In this document: positions 7,073-14,171 of the stretch, piece after piece | Numbering within the stretch: the stretch's first letter is position 1 | Layout of the letters: each line of letters opens with the position of its first letter | Source of the DNA: a virus | Length of the DNA: 31,574 bases | IMG/VR virus record: IMGVR_UViG_3300042879_000409 | Location: 1-31,574 of that record | Strand: one strand, 5' to 3' | Translations under genes and position numbers: made by a program | Notes under the pieces: generated by a model | The model's input: the letters and a program-made list of their open reading frames with translations, nothing else | Databases searched by the model: none | What the model was told of the DNA's origin: nothing

Positions 7073-7300
7073 TCAGAATCCGTTGCGGTTGTAGATCGCA
7101 TCGGTGCATACAGATTGCACGAACTTCTCAATGAAGATCGCGAGTTGCCCAATGCGAGTTCCGTCGTCGATGAGCGTTCTCACCACGTCACGGTTCCTAT
7201 GACCGCTACCCAGTTCACCATCTGGGAACATCTCCCAGATGATCTTGGTAGCGAGATAGCCAGCGAGGTCAAGATTGTCTACTGCTGTGTTCGTCTTCAC
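7073..7300 (-). CDS. Unknown 75-residue early protein
   Basis: Start is the GTG (VKTNTAVDN) overlapping the previous stop by 4 nt; the open frame further upstream is a shadow of the previous gene. It has a helical pattern: LAGYLATKIIWEMFPDGE, then DVVRTLIDDGTRIGQLAIFI. No motif is recognised. Confidence 0.7.
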   Translation of the reverse strand: MKTNTAVDNLDLAGYLATKIIWEMFPDGELGSGHRNRDVVRTLIDDGTRIGQLAIFIEKFVQSVCTDAIYNRNGF

Positions 7301-7770
7301 TTGGGAGCCACCCAATCGCGAACGATGTACTCCATGCCGTGAGGCTTGTAGCCCGCCAACCGCTGCACCACATCGCGAGTGATCTGCCACATCCGACCGT
7401 CTTCGGTCATGCCGATGAACGGAGTCTTCTGCTTGCGCGGTGCGAAACCAGCGAGGTAAACCTTCTGACCAGAGATCAACTTGCCAGGAATCTCCTGACC
7501 GAGGTGCTTCTTCGCTTGCTCTTGCGAGAAACCGAACTCCCAAGCATTGACGATCCAGTCCTTCGCGTGGATGCTTTCCACATTCACGCCATTGACCAAC
7601 TCAACCGCCGAAGCCTTGATCGTGTATTGGTACAGGTCTCCGAACTTCGTGGAAACTTGCTCGCTGCTGAGACCGTGCTTCTGCAAGATTGCTTGCACAG
7701 CAGCGTCGATCTCCGCTGTTACCTTCTTAGCCAGTTCTTTACTGACTGAGTGATTCGTCTTCGTGGACAT
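7297..7770 (-). CDS. Unknown 157-residue early protein
   Basis: Start MSTKTNHSVSKELAKKVTAE. The first 60 residues are helical and charged; the middle has DWIVNAWEFGFSQEQAKKH and a beta-rich end (KVYLAGFAPRKQ, PFIGMTEDGRMWQI). No known motif. It heads a run of tiny genes and its stop overlaps the next GTG (GTGA). Confidence 0.75.
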   Translation of the reverse strand: MSTKTNHSVSKELAKKVTAEIDAAVQAILQKHGLSSEQVSTKFGDLYQYTIKASAVELVNGVNVESIHAKDWIVNAWEFGFSQEQAKKHLGQEIPGKLISGQKVYLAGFAPRKQKTPFIGMTEDGRMWQITRDVVQRLAGYKPHGMEYIVRDWVAPK

Positions 7771-7813
7771 TACCCTTCTTCCCTTCTCGGTCCCCCTTCG
7801 GAACCGAACGTTC
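7771..7813 (-). promoter_or_regulatory. Gap with stem-loop
   Basis: On the minus strand TTCGGTTCC-GAAGG-GGGACCGAG can form a 9-bp stem with two G-T pairs, followed by AAGGGAAGAAGGGTA as ribosome site for the next gene. It may be a weak terminator or a leader structure. No clear promoter was found. Confidence 0.4.
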
Positions 7814-7996
7814 TCATCCTACCCGAACCAAGCGGTTCTTAGTGGTTTCGTTAAGACCGAGTAATGGCTCGGGTTCCCGCAGAAACCACTCGTAGGGAGC
7901 CACAGGAGGATTCGGCTCGGTCTTCCCCCGACCGGCGCGGTTGCGCTTTACCTGACGCATCTGGAGAGGACTGGCTGCAAGCCTCAGATTCCCCAT
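7814..7996 (-). CDS. Possible small Pro-rich protein
   Basis: An open frame of 60 residues (MGNLRLAASPLQMRQ), basic at first and then PNPPVAPYEWFLREPEPL. It overlaps the transglycosylase end by 13 nt. No good ribosome site is visible before this ATG. It fills an otherwise empty 200-nt stretch and looks protein-like, but may be chance. Confidence 0.35.
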   Translation of the reverse strand: MGNLRLAASPLQMRQVKRNRAGRGKTEPNPPVAPYEWFLREPEPLLGLNETTKNRLVRVG

Positions 7997-8472
7997 GGTG
8001 ACCACGAATCACCATACTCGTAGATCGCCAAAGCAGAACGCAGATTCACTACGGGATCGTAGAGGTCGTCGCACGAAGTCAGAAGTTGCAGATGTTGCAG
8101 ATAACCGTTCTCGTGGTACATCGACGGCTGGCACCAGAATCCGTTAACTTGCGTAAGCCCATGCGATCCACCGTTCGGATCGCCAGCGAAGTGCTGGTGC
8201 GGTTGGCAACGCGATTCCTTCCACATGACTCGCTCAAGGGTCGGAAGCTTGGACTCAATCCAACCTACGGAGACCGCAAGGTTCAGATACGGAACGCACT
8301 CGGGATGCTGCGCTGCGTAGGTGACCGGGGGCAACGTGCTAGTTGTCGTGCTGCTAGTCGTACTGGTCGTCGATGCGACCGTTACTGGCGGTGCGGTTGC
8401 TTCCGTCTTGGCGACCGCGAATACCCCGATCGCGATAAGTGCGCTCAGTAGTCCTGCTTTGATCAGTTTCAC
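7984..8472 (-). CDS. Secreted lytic transglycosylase-like protein
   Basis: 162 residues from a GTG that overlaps the replication gene stop. A signal peptide (MKLIKAGLLSALIAIGVFAV) leads to a short Thr/Ser linker (33-47) and an SLT/lysozyme-like domain: catalytic E86 in MWKESRC, GLTQVNGFWC at 105-114, and the closing NLRSALAIYEYGDSWSPWG. Four Cys (59, 89, 114, 134) could form two disulfides outside the membrane. It would cleave glycan strands of the wall. It lies outside the lysis cassette, in the replication block, so a role in envelope remodelling or lysis help is possible. Confidence 0.85.
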   Translation of the reverse strand: MKLIKAGLLSALIAIGVFAVAKTEATAPPVTVASTTSTTSSTTTSTLPPVTYAAQHPECVPYLNLAVSVGWIESKLPTLERVMWKESRCQPHQHFAGDPNGGSHGLTQVNGFWCQPSMYHENGYLQHLQLLTSCDDLYDPVVNLRSALAIYEYGDSWSPWGI

Positions 8473-9233
8473 TTGGTGCTCCGATACTCGTCTAGGGCAA
8501 CCTTCTGCGCGTCCAGTTCGTAACCTGCGATCGCGTCCAACAGTTGTGCTTCGGTCTTCCTCGTGAGTCGGAAGGCTGCTCCCAACGACCGTGCTTGTTG
8601 CACCCTCGGGCTTTCTACAATCTTAGCCGATTGCGTAACCTCTCCGTCTAGCCAGCGATCTCCGTTCAGCCATGTCGCTGGGTAAGCGATGAACTTCGGA
8701 TCGGTGATCGACTTCGCATACCGCTCTGCGCCAGCGATAAGTTCCGCAACGGTCAGCCCGTCGTGACGAGCGAACGCCTTGGCAAATGCCTTCATGGCGG
8801 TCGCCCTCGCGACCTTCTTCGGGTATGCCTTCCAGAACAAATCAAACTCTTGACTTAATGACGGTTCATGACGGTTCTTATTAATAGGTGTGGAATCATC
8901 GGAGTAGCGGTTTTCTGGCGACGTAGAAACGGCTTTCTCCGTAACCCGTTTCCCTGTGACGGTTTCTGGCGTGCCATACGCGAGTCGATACTCAAATGTG
9001 TTACCTCTGCCAGAGGCTTCGGTCACGATCTCTAGGAAGCCGTCCTTCACCATCTGCTTGATGACTGCCCGGACGTAGCCTTCCGAGGTTCGCGCCTTCT
9101 TCGCGATGGTGCGCTGCGACGGGAAACAGAATCCGTCATCGTTCGCGAAGTCTGCCAACGCCATATGGATAAGAAGCTTGTCGCCTTTGTATGGTGAGGT
9201 TCGCCAGACATACGAGATCCATCGGACGCTCAC
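8469..9233 (-). CDS. Replication initiator-like DNA-binding protein
   Basis: 254 residues. The N-terminal winged helix (residues 10-75, PSQRTIAKKARTSEGYVRAV at 38-57) is the type found in phage O-like/DnaD-related initiators. The linker is Ser/Thr-rich. Residues 128-200 carry the pattern EFDLFWKAYPKKVARATA and FIAYPATWLNGDRWLD, a domain shared by many phage replication proteins. No DNA polymerase or helicase gene is present, so host enzymes are probably recruited. Neighbouring genes overlap by 4 nt. Confidence 0.82.
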   Translation of the reverse strand: MSVRWISYVWRTSPYKGDKLLIHMALADFANDDGFCFPSQRTIAKKARTSEGYVRAVIKQMVKDGFLEIVTEASGRGNTFEYRLAYGTPETVTGKRVTEKAVSTSPENRYSDDSTPINKNRHEPSLSQEFDLFWKAYPKKVARATAMKAFAKAFARHDGLTVAELIAGAERYAKSITDPKFIAYPATWLNGDRWLDGEVTQSAKIVESPRVQQARSLGAAFRLTRKTEAQLLDAIAGYELDAQKVALDEYRSTK

Positions 9234-9676
9234 TCGTTACCTCCGAACAGGAGACCGAACTCCGAGAGACGCATCAGGACGATGCCATCGGTCATGTCGT
9301 CTGGCATTGCCACCATCACGAAAGGTCGTATGTCGCCGATCGCCTTACTGTTCGTCGATTGCGCTTCGGCTGCGAGGAACCTCGTCGCGATCGGCTGTAT
9401 CTGTGCTCCTGACTTGACTTCCACCCTGAGGTGACCTCCCCAATGTTCTTCATGCCTTGTGTTGCTTCCCGTGATGCCGAGTTTCTTCCGTGCTCGTCGC
9501 GCCTTACTGTCGCCTTTCGCACGGTTCCGCTTGCCACGCGCCCGAGGATCACCGCACCCGCGAACTCTGCGCTTCCCGTCGCGCCCGGGCTTTCCGAGCA
9601 ATCCGAATAGCGGGCAACGCTCCTTCAGGGTGCATCGACCTTGATCGCCTTGGCACTCTCCCTTCCGCTCATCCAC
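9230..9676 (-). CDS. PD-(D/E)XK-like nuclease, putative resolvase
   Basis: 148 residues from a GTG (VDERKGECQG) with GGAGG 7 nt upstream; an upstream ATG lacks spacing to a ribosome site. Four Cys in CQGDQGRCTLKERC and RGCGDP suggest an N-terminal zinc site. A basic stretch (RARGKRNRAKGDSKARRAR) is followed by EEHWGGHLRVEVKSG, with an E-x-K pair typical of PD-(D/E)XK enzymes, then PFVMVAMP. Similar actinophage proteins are often left as hypothetical or called Holliday-junction resolvase. Nuclease activity is inference. Confidence 0.6.
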   Translation of the reverse strand: MDERKGECQGDQGRCTLKERCPLFGLLGKPGRDGKRRVRGCGDPRARGKRNRAKGDSKARRARKKLGITGSNTRHEEHWGGHLRVEVKSGAQIQPIATRFLAAEAQSTNSKAIGDIRPFVMVAMPDDMTDGIVLMRLSEFGLLFGGNE

Positions 9677-9821
9677 GTTCCACCTCCCCATCCTCGTAGT
9701 GGAATGCGTCGTAACCGCTGTCTTGATACCTCGCGACGATGCGTTCCGCTTGTGCCAAAGAAACCTGACTCATAACCTCGCGGTCGTTCACTACGACCGT
9801 GTACAGCATTTCCTTCACCAC
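9669..9821 (-). CDS. Small protein, unknown
   Basis: A 50-residue ORF between the WhiB gene and the PD-(D/E)XK-like gene. Start GTG with GGGAG upstream, overlapping the WhiB stop; a second GTG three bases on is an alternative. The pattern MLYTVVVNDREVMSQVS then ERIVARYQDSGYDAF suggests a small alpha/beta fold. The next gene's ribosome site (GGGGAGG) lies in its last codons. Confidence 0.68.
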   Translation of the reverse strand: MVKEMLYTVVVNDREVMSQVSLAQAERIVARYQDSGYDAFHYEDGEVERG

Positions 9822-10093
9822 GTATCTCCCTTCCAGATCACGTTGTTGATGTTTACCCTACGGGCGATACGACGTTCGGCAGGCGTTAGGCCACCGAATA
9901 AGCCGTACTTATCTCCCGTCGATAGGAACTCTTCTGCCAGATCCGCGCACTCTTTCTTGACGGAACAGGTTGCGCAGACTTCTTTACCCTTCTTGTACGG
10001 TTGTGTACCTTGCGAACGTTCGGGGAAGAACCATGTCGCCGGCTTGCCTACGCAAGCAGCGCGATCCCTCCACTCTTCCCGTCTACGACTCAC
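9815..10093 (-). CDS. WhiB-family iron-sulfur regulator
   Basis: 92 residues with four conserved Cys at 14, 40, 43 and 49 (C-x25-C-x2-C-x5-C), which bind a [4Fe-4S] cluster, followed by GLFGGLTPAERR (family form G-V/I-W-G-G) and a basic end. WhiB proteins occur in Actinobacteria and their phages, where they partner the sigma factor or alter host transcription. The aromatic turn is Phe here rather than the usual Trp. Confidence 0.93.
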   Translation of the reverse strand: MSRRREEWRDRAACVGKPATWFFPERSQGTQPYKKGKEVCATCSVKKECADLAEEFLSTGDKYGLFGGLTPAERRIARRVNINNVIWKGDTW

Positions 10094-10589
10094 CGAGACA
10101 CTCCTTGACGTACAGAGCCTCCTTGCGAATGAAGTTGATCACCGCTTCCACCTCAAACTCGCTCACGTCCTCCCTAAACAGATCCGTCATAACGAGGATC
10201 TGGTCGATGGAATCACGGATCTCCGACAGGTCGTGATTACTCCGCTTGCGTGTACGAACCGAAACGTCGTAACGCTGCTCAGGTAACCAAGCCTCCCGAT
10301 ACACCTCATGAACGTAAGGGTGGCAACGGTTCCGCTTCTGACGTAACTGGAACACAGAGCCGGCTTTATGGAGAACAGACAGAGAAGCCGAAACCTTGCC
10401 GTGATGCTCACCGATCTCTTCCGCGACCTCTACCCATGTCGCACCGAACTTTCCGCGTTCCAGCAGGAACGCGATAATGCGTTCCTGCCGGTCGCCAGCG
10501 GATCCGTCTTGTGCTTCACGTTCGGCACGTTCGCGGGATGCCTCCCGATCGACGAAGCCTTCCGTTCCGCGATATGGCAATGTGGTCAC
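10083..10589 (-). CDS. Winged-helix DNA-binding protein
   Basis: 168 residues. After a charged start (PYRGTEGFVDREASRERAER) comes a winged-helix region about 34-95 (RIIAFLLERGKFGATWVEVA, then HHGKVSASLSVLHKAG and HPYVHEV). This protein type recurs in actinophages, usually labelled helix-turn-helix. The C-terminal part is helical and acidic. It could regulate early genes or aid replication. Its stop overlaps the WhiB start by 11 nt. Confidence 0.75.
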   Translation of the reverse strand: MTTLPYRGTEGFVDREASRERAEREAQDGSAGDRQERIIAFLLERGKFGATWVEVAEEIGEHHGKVSASLSVLHKAGSVFQLRQKRNRCHPYVHEVYREAWLPEQRYDVSVRTRKRSNHDLSEIRDSIDQILVMTDLFREDVSEFEVEAVINFIRKEALYVKECLGES

Positions 10590-11272
10590 TTCTTTGCCCC
10601 GTTCATCAGGTGAGTGATCAGGTCCGAAGCCTGCTTCTTGTTCAGGTGGTCAAGCGAACTCACGTCGTGATCACCGAGCACCTCGCGTGCGGTCGCAACC
10701 ACATCCGAGATGTTTCGTTCACGGGCAAGCTTCTTGATCAGCCCAACCTGCGAAGCCGTAATACCGACCTGCGCGTTCTTCACACGCATCGCATCCGACT
10801 TCGCGTTCGCATCCGCGATCATCTCTTCACGGCTCCGACTGTTCTTGGACAGGTGGGCGGAAGGGTGACGATCCTCGTCGTCGACTGGGCGAATCTTCGG
10901 GAAGGGGATTGGTCCAGCGTCTTCCGACCGAGCACGAACCTCGTCTGCTGACGCGATGCGCTTCGTATCGGCGACGAGACACGCGACGATGGCGCGACCC
11001 CAAGCCGAAGTCTCGGCGTTCATCAGTTCCGAATCCCTTGTGTAGGGAGTACGACCCGGAATCGGCTCCCATGCTGTTCCTACGCCCGGACATGGATCTG
11101 TCGGGTTGCGGTAAGCAGCAGCCGTGAACGCGATGAACGTGCGGTCACCAACCTGAAGCACCTCGTATGGGCGTTCTGGGTTCAGCGGTCGCAACGACCC
11201 TTCTGGATACTTCTTCGCGAATATGCGGATACGTTCCGCAACATCCACGTAGTCACTCATATCAATAGCCAT
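10586..11272 (-). CDS. Possible single-strand annealing or ssDNA-binding partner
   Basis: 228 residues. The N-terminal half has the pattern MSDYVDVAERIRIF, YRNPTDPCPGVGTAWE and ELMNAETSAWGRAIVA; the last resembles the A-x-T-S-A-x-GRA signature of phage Erf/Rad52-like annealing proteins. The rest is charged and helical, with ITASQVGLIKKLARERN near 170-186 as a possible DNA-binding element. Pairing with a YqaJ exonuclease supports an annealing role, but this is inference. A long A/C-rich leader and AAGGAGG precede its ATG. Confidence 0.6.
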   Translation of the reverse strand: MAIDMSDYVDVAERIRIFAKKYPEGSLRPLNPERPYEVLQVGDRTFIAFTAAAYRNPTDPCPGVGTAWEPIPGRTPYTRDSELMNAETSAWGRAIVACLVADTKRIASADEVRARSEDAGPIPFPKIRPVDDEDRHPSAHLSKNSRSREEMIADANAKSDAMRVKNAQVGITASQVGLIKKLARERNISDVVATAREVLGDHDVSSLDHLNKKQASDLITHLMNGAKK

Positions 11273-11305
11273 TACCTATTTCCTCCTTGTTGTTGTTTTG
11301 TGTTA
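11273..11305 (-). promoter_or_regulatory. A/C-rich leader with strong ribosome site (copy 5)
   Basis: ACACAAAACAACAACAAGGAGG then AAATAGGTA before the ATG at 11272. Unlike the others it lies in a non-coding gap, so it is not kept only by coding. Confidence 0.65.
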
Positions 11306-11314
11306 CGAACCACG

Positions 11315-12271
11315 TCAGATACGTGGTGCGATCTTGCTGATCCGCATAGTGCGGAACGGTTTGCCCTTGACGAGATATGACTCGTACAGGTCGGGCTGCT
11401 CGGCCTTCAGACGCTTGCTGTCTAGCGAGGTTCGTCCCTCGGTTTCCTTCCAAGTGACGACCTTCTGACCGTTGTAGGTTCCCTCAGAAGCGTGCTTCAG
11501 GATTCGTGCGATCATGTCCTCGGCTTGTGTCTTCAGGGTCTCGCCTTCGGAGATCATGTCCTTGGCTTCCTGAAACTGCTGTAGCCAGAACATCTCGTCA
11601 GCGGGTATCTCTACCGACTCGCCGCGATCTTCGTAGAGCGAAGCAATGATCTTCGCCGATAGCAGTTCGTCATCGTCCTCGGGAATCCGACCCTCATCGA
11701 CCGCCGAACCGAAGCGTTCCGACTCGCGCAGCAGGCTCTCAATAGCAGACTCGTTGCGACCCAGTTCCACAATCCGAATGTCTTGATGCTGGTCAAGAAC
11801 CACGAAGAATACTTTGGCGCCGGTCACAGCCATTTGTGCCCAACCTTGATAACGCCATTCGTAAGGCAGGTCATCAGCGTCGCGCACCGTGTAGCGCGTG
11901 GTCGTCTTCGCCTCAACGACAACGTTCGGCTCGGTCACGTCATCCACTCCGTCCAACGTCACCGTGAACCGACCGTCCCGATACATCAGGTCAGGCGTTA
12001 CTATCGGCAACGACAACAGGCGAGCAGCCTCCCCGATAAGCACAGGCTCTAGCAAGTTTCCGCGACGAAACGCCGAAGTCTCCGTAGACGGCTGTGGCTC
12101 GTTCCGCTTGTTCAGGTACAACTCTGAGCGAGTGGTGTAAGGCGACAAGCCCATCAGCGCGGGAGCATCGGACGCACCGAACGTGCATCGACCTTGTTCG
12201 TCACGCCAACGCAACCGCAGCCATTCTCGGCTGCCGTGTGCCGGCTTCTCAATCGTGGTGAATGTGGGCAT
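11315..12271 (-). CDS. YqaJ/lambda-type exonuclease
   Basis: 318 residues. N-terminal pattern SDAPALMGLSPYTTRSELY and the nuclease core E75 (LLEPVLIGE), D107 (TLDGV), E120-x-K122 (VVEAKTT) and YQGWAQMA at 141-148 match YqaJ-like viral recombinases of the PD-(D/E)XK superfamily. These 5'-3' exonucleases make single-stranded tails for annealing recombination. The C-terminal third is helical. The neighbour downstream is a candidate annealing or ssDNA-binding partner. Confidence 0.9.
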   Translation of the reverse strand: MPTFTTIEKPAHGSREWLRLRWRDEQGRCTFGASDAPALMGLSPYTTRSELYLNKRNEPQPSTETSAFRRGNLLEPVLIGEAARLLSLPIVTPDLMYRDGRFTVTLDGVDDVTEPNVVVEAKTTTRYTVRDADDLPYEWRYQGWAQMAVTGAKVFFVVLDQHQDIRIVELGRNESAIESLLRESERFGSAVDEGRIPEDDDELLSAKIIASLYEDRGESVEIPADEMFWLQQFQEAKDMISEGETLKTQAEDMIARILKHASEGTYNGQKVVTWKETEGRTSLDSKRLKAEQPDLYESYLVKGKPFRTMRISKIAPRI

Positions 12272-12367
12272 ACTTCCTCCTAGTCGATGTGCGGTTTCGC
12301 ACTCGGTAAGTTTGCCCGAAGGGTGTAACGATGTGGTGGTTCGTTTCTACTGGAACCAGTAACGGAG
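12272..12367 (-). promoter_or_regulatory. Gap before the recombination genes
   Basis: A 96-nt gap between the hairpin and the exonuclease gene. It contains the TACTGGAACCAGTA palindrome and, just before the ATG, CTAGGAGGAAGT as ribosome site. A promoter is expected here after a terminator, but I see no convincing -35/-10 pair. Confidence 0.4.
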
Positions 12368-12404
12368 AGCGATCCCCTGCCCAGGAGGCAGGCAGGGGAT
12401 CGCT
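12368..12404 (-). terminator. Perfect 14-bp hairpin
   Basis: AGCGATCCCCTGCC pairs with GGCAGGGGATCGCT around a 9-nt loop, beginning at the last base of the upstream stop. No U-run follows, but its stability and its place between two gene blocks fit a terminator. A short palindrome TACTGGAACCAGTA lies next to it at 12348-12361. Confidence 0.75.
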
Positions 12405-12679
12405 CAATCCGACGTAGCGGAGAAGGGAACGCTACGCATATCAGAAACTACTCGCAGATTAGCCACCATGCCAACAGGAATAAACAAGAGACCGTCGTAG
12501 GCATCCTCTTGGTTATCGGTTTGCGCGAGGACAACGTAGCCGTCCTTGGCGTTCGGGATAAGGATTCCAACAGATCTGTTTACAACCGCGCCGAGGTCGG
12601 TTTCTTCGTAATCCACCCATTGCTCGTTGTAGGAATAGGCATCGTACCAATCGACGCAGACGAAGGTTCTGTCCTCCAT
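12404..12679 (-). CDS. Unknown 91-residue protein
   Basis: Starts MEDRTFVCVDWYDAYSYNEQ. It is acidic and aromatic, with strands GILIPNAKDGYVVLAQTD and GLLFIPVGMVANLRVVS. A compact beta domain is likely; there is no known motif. Its start overlaps the metallophosphoesterase stop by 1 nt, so the two are translated together. The stop codon abuts a strong hairpin that closes this transcription unit. Confidence 0.7.
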   Translation of the reverse strand: MEDRTFVCVDWYDAYSYNEQWVDYEETDLGAVVNRSVGILIPNAKDGYVVLAQTDNQEDAYDGLLFIPVGMVANLRVVSDMRSVPFSATSD

Positions 12680-13728
12680 CACCAGCCTTCTTTCTTCCTG
12701 TTCATGGAGAAGATCGGAGCCTGCACCGTGATCCCGTGTTCGGGTGTAACGATCGCCATTGCCTGCTGGGGAACCTCGTGACCGAAGTTGTTGATGAACG
12801 CATACTCGTCCAGTCCCTTCAGGCTGCCGTTTACGACCAGCGAAGGCGACGGCAGGTATTGGTGCCAATGTCCCATCCATAGTGTGCTGAAGTTCTGCCC
12901 GGTCGCGAGATAACGCTGAGCCTTACGTGCGCGCAGTCGCATGATCGGCGGATAAATGCCACCGATGCCACCACCGCCATGCGCTTGATCTCCGTGCGTG
13001 AGCAGTTGTCCGTGACCGTACACATCAAAGAACGCATCCGACCCTTCAGGGATTAGGAACGTGATTCGTCGATCCTTCGCGAAATGCCGTTCCACCATCT
13101 TGCCCAACAGCCAGTCGTAGTTCGTCTTGGCGCGAAGCTTCATCCTCGGCTTACGTGTGGTGCGACCGTGGTTGCCGACAACGACGGGAACGTGAACCTT
13201 GCCGAACTCGTCAGCGAGTAGCCCGATCACGGCAGCGACCTTCTCCGACCAGAACAGCAACGACGACAGCAAGGTATCTGCGTTGGTCTCCGACAGTTCT
13301 TCGTGAATGTCGCCCGAGAACATATCCCCACCGAGCATGAGAACGCATCCGTCGTACTTGATGCCAGCGAGATAGTGCCGGGTCATCTTGATGAGGTTCT
13401 GCGACCAAGCTTCCAAACGAAGCACAGCGATCTCGCGGTTGTATGCGTTCAGCCCATCGACTTCCTGAGGCTGTACCACCTCGTCAAAGTGTGTATCGGA
13501 CAGCATCGCGATCACGGTCGCAGCCTTCGCCTTCGGCTTCTCTGGTGATAACCAAGCCGGCGGTTCTAGGATCGCGTTCGTCGTCGCGTCGATGACGGTG
13601 AGCGCTCGGTGCGCGAGTTCTAACTGTTCCTTCAGGTTCGCAGCCAAGTGAACAGCGGAGTCACGTTCACGACGTAAGCGAAGCAGGTCGCTGGAGTCTT
13701 CTTGACGGATCTCGTCAGACAGCCCCAT
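12679..13728 (-). CDS. Metallophosphoesterase
   Basis: 349 residues from MGLSDEIRQE; AAGGAGCAACC stands directly before this ATG, so the nine codons upstream are excluded. Calcineurin-like motifs are in order: D78-x-H80 (SDTHFDE), G134-D135 (GGDMFSGD), G185-N-H187 (VVGNHGR), H245 (LLTHGDQ) and G286-H-W-H289. These bind two metal ions. Residues 10-45 form a charged helix. It could act on DNA ends, nucleotides or a signalling nucleotide; Mre11/SbcD-like nuclease activity cannot be settled here. The gene ends where the next begins (TGATG). Confidence 0.88.
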   Translation of the reverse strand: MGLSDEIRQEDSSDLLRLRRERDSAVHLAANLKEQLELAHRALTVIDATTNAILEPPAWLSPEKPKAKAATVIAMLSDTHFDEVVQPQEVDGLNAYNREIAVLRLEAWSQNLIKMTRHYLAGIKYDGCVLMLGGDMFSGDIHEELSETNADTLLSSLLFWSEKVAAVIGLLADEFGKVHVPVVVGNHGRTTRKPRMKLRAKTNYDWLLGKMVERHFAKDRRITFLIPEGSDAFFDVYGHGQLLTHGDQAHGGGGIGGIYPPIMRLRARKAQRYLATGQNFSTLWMGHWHQYLPSPSLVVNGSLKGLDEYAFINNFGHEVPQQAMAIVTPEHGITVQAPIFSMNRKKEGW

Positions 13729-13948
13729 GGTTGCTCCTTGCGTGACGGATCGCACCCTCCGAGATCTGGATACCGCGCTTCTGTAACGCTGCGACTATCG
13801 CCCTCGGCACAATCCGAACATCTTGGATCGCGTCCAAGAGATCCTTCTTATCCGCATCGGATAGTTCGTCAAGAACTTCCTCTACCCGTGTGCGTCTAGC
13901 CTTGCGGTTTGCTGCTTCCTGACCGATCTCGTCCTTCAGTATCCCCAT
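13715..13948 (-). CDS. Small HTH-like protein
   Basis: 77 residues with a strong AGGGAGGAACAG before the ATG. A charged helical N-terminus (MGILKDEIGQEAANRKARR) is followed by LDELSDADKKDLLDAI and a likely helix-turn-helix (VPRAIVAALQKRGIQISEGA) near 47-66. Such proteins occur in many actinophages near lysis or terminase genes. DNA binding is probable, the target unknown. Confidence 0.72.
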   Translation of the reverse strand: MGILKDEIGQEAANRKARRTRVEEVLDELSDADKKDLLDAIQDVRIVPRAIVAALQKRGIQISEGAIRHARSNHGAV

Positions 13949-14171
13949 CTGTTCCTCCCTGATGCCAGCGTAGGTGGTCGTTTACTTCCTTTCCCACCTT
14001 AGCGACCTTGTCCTCCGTCCTGAGGGCAATCCGAAACAGATGCCCCAACTGGCGTGTAACTAGATCGTGGTCTTGCCGGTTCTCTTTACGCATCGCCTGA
14101 ATGAGTGCCACCACGATGCCACCGACCGCTGCGACCAGCGCAGCAAGAACCATAGCCAATCCATTATCCAC
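13896..14171 (-). CDS. Single-pass membrane protein of the lysis region
   Basis: Start taken as the GTG overlapping the endolysin stop (GGAAGAAGAG upstream), giving 91 residues; ATG at 14153 is an alternative. One N-terminal membrane helix (MVLAALVAAVGGIVVALIQA) is followed by a charged soluble part and a hydrophilic Gly/Ser/Asp tail. It might be an auxiliary holin or another lysis-associated membrane protein. Its 3' end overlaps the next gene by 53 nt. Confidence 0.65.
   Translation of the reverse strand: MDNGLAMVLAALVAAVGGIVVALIQAMRKENRQDHDLVTRQLGHLFRIALRTEDKVAKVGKEVNDHLRWHQGGTDGDTEGRDRSGSSKPQG

Noticed and set aside
7771-7870. Sigma-70 promoter (TAGGAT as -10)
   Set aside because: No matching -35 hexamer at 16-18 nt.
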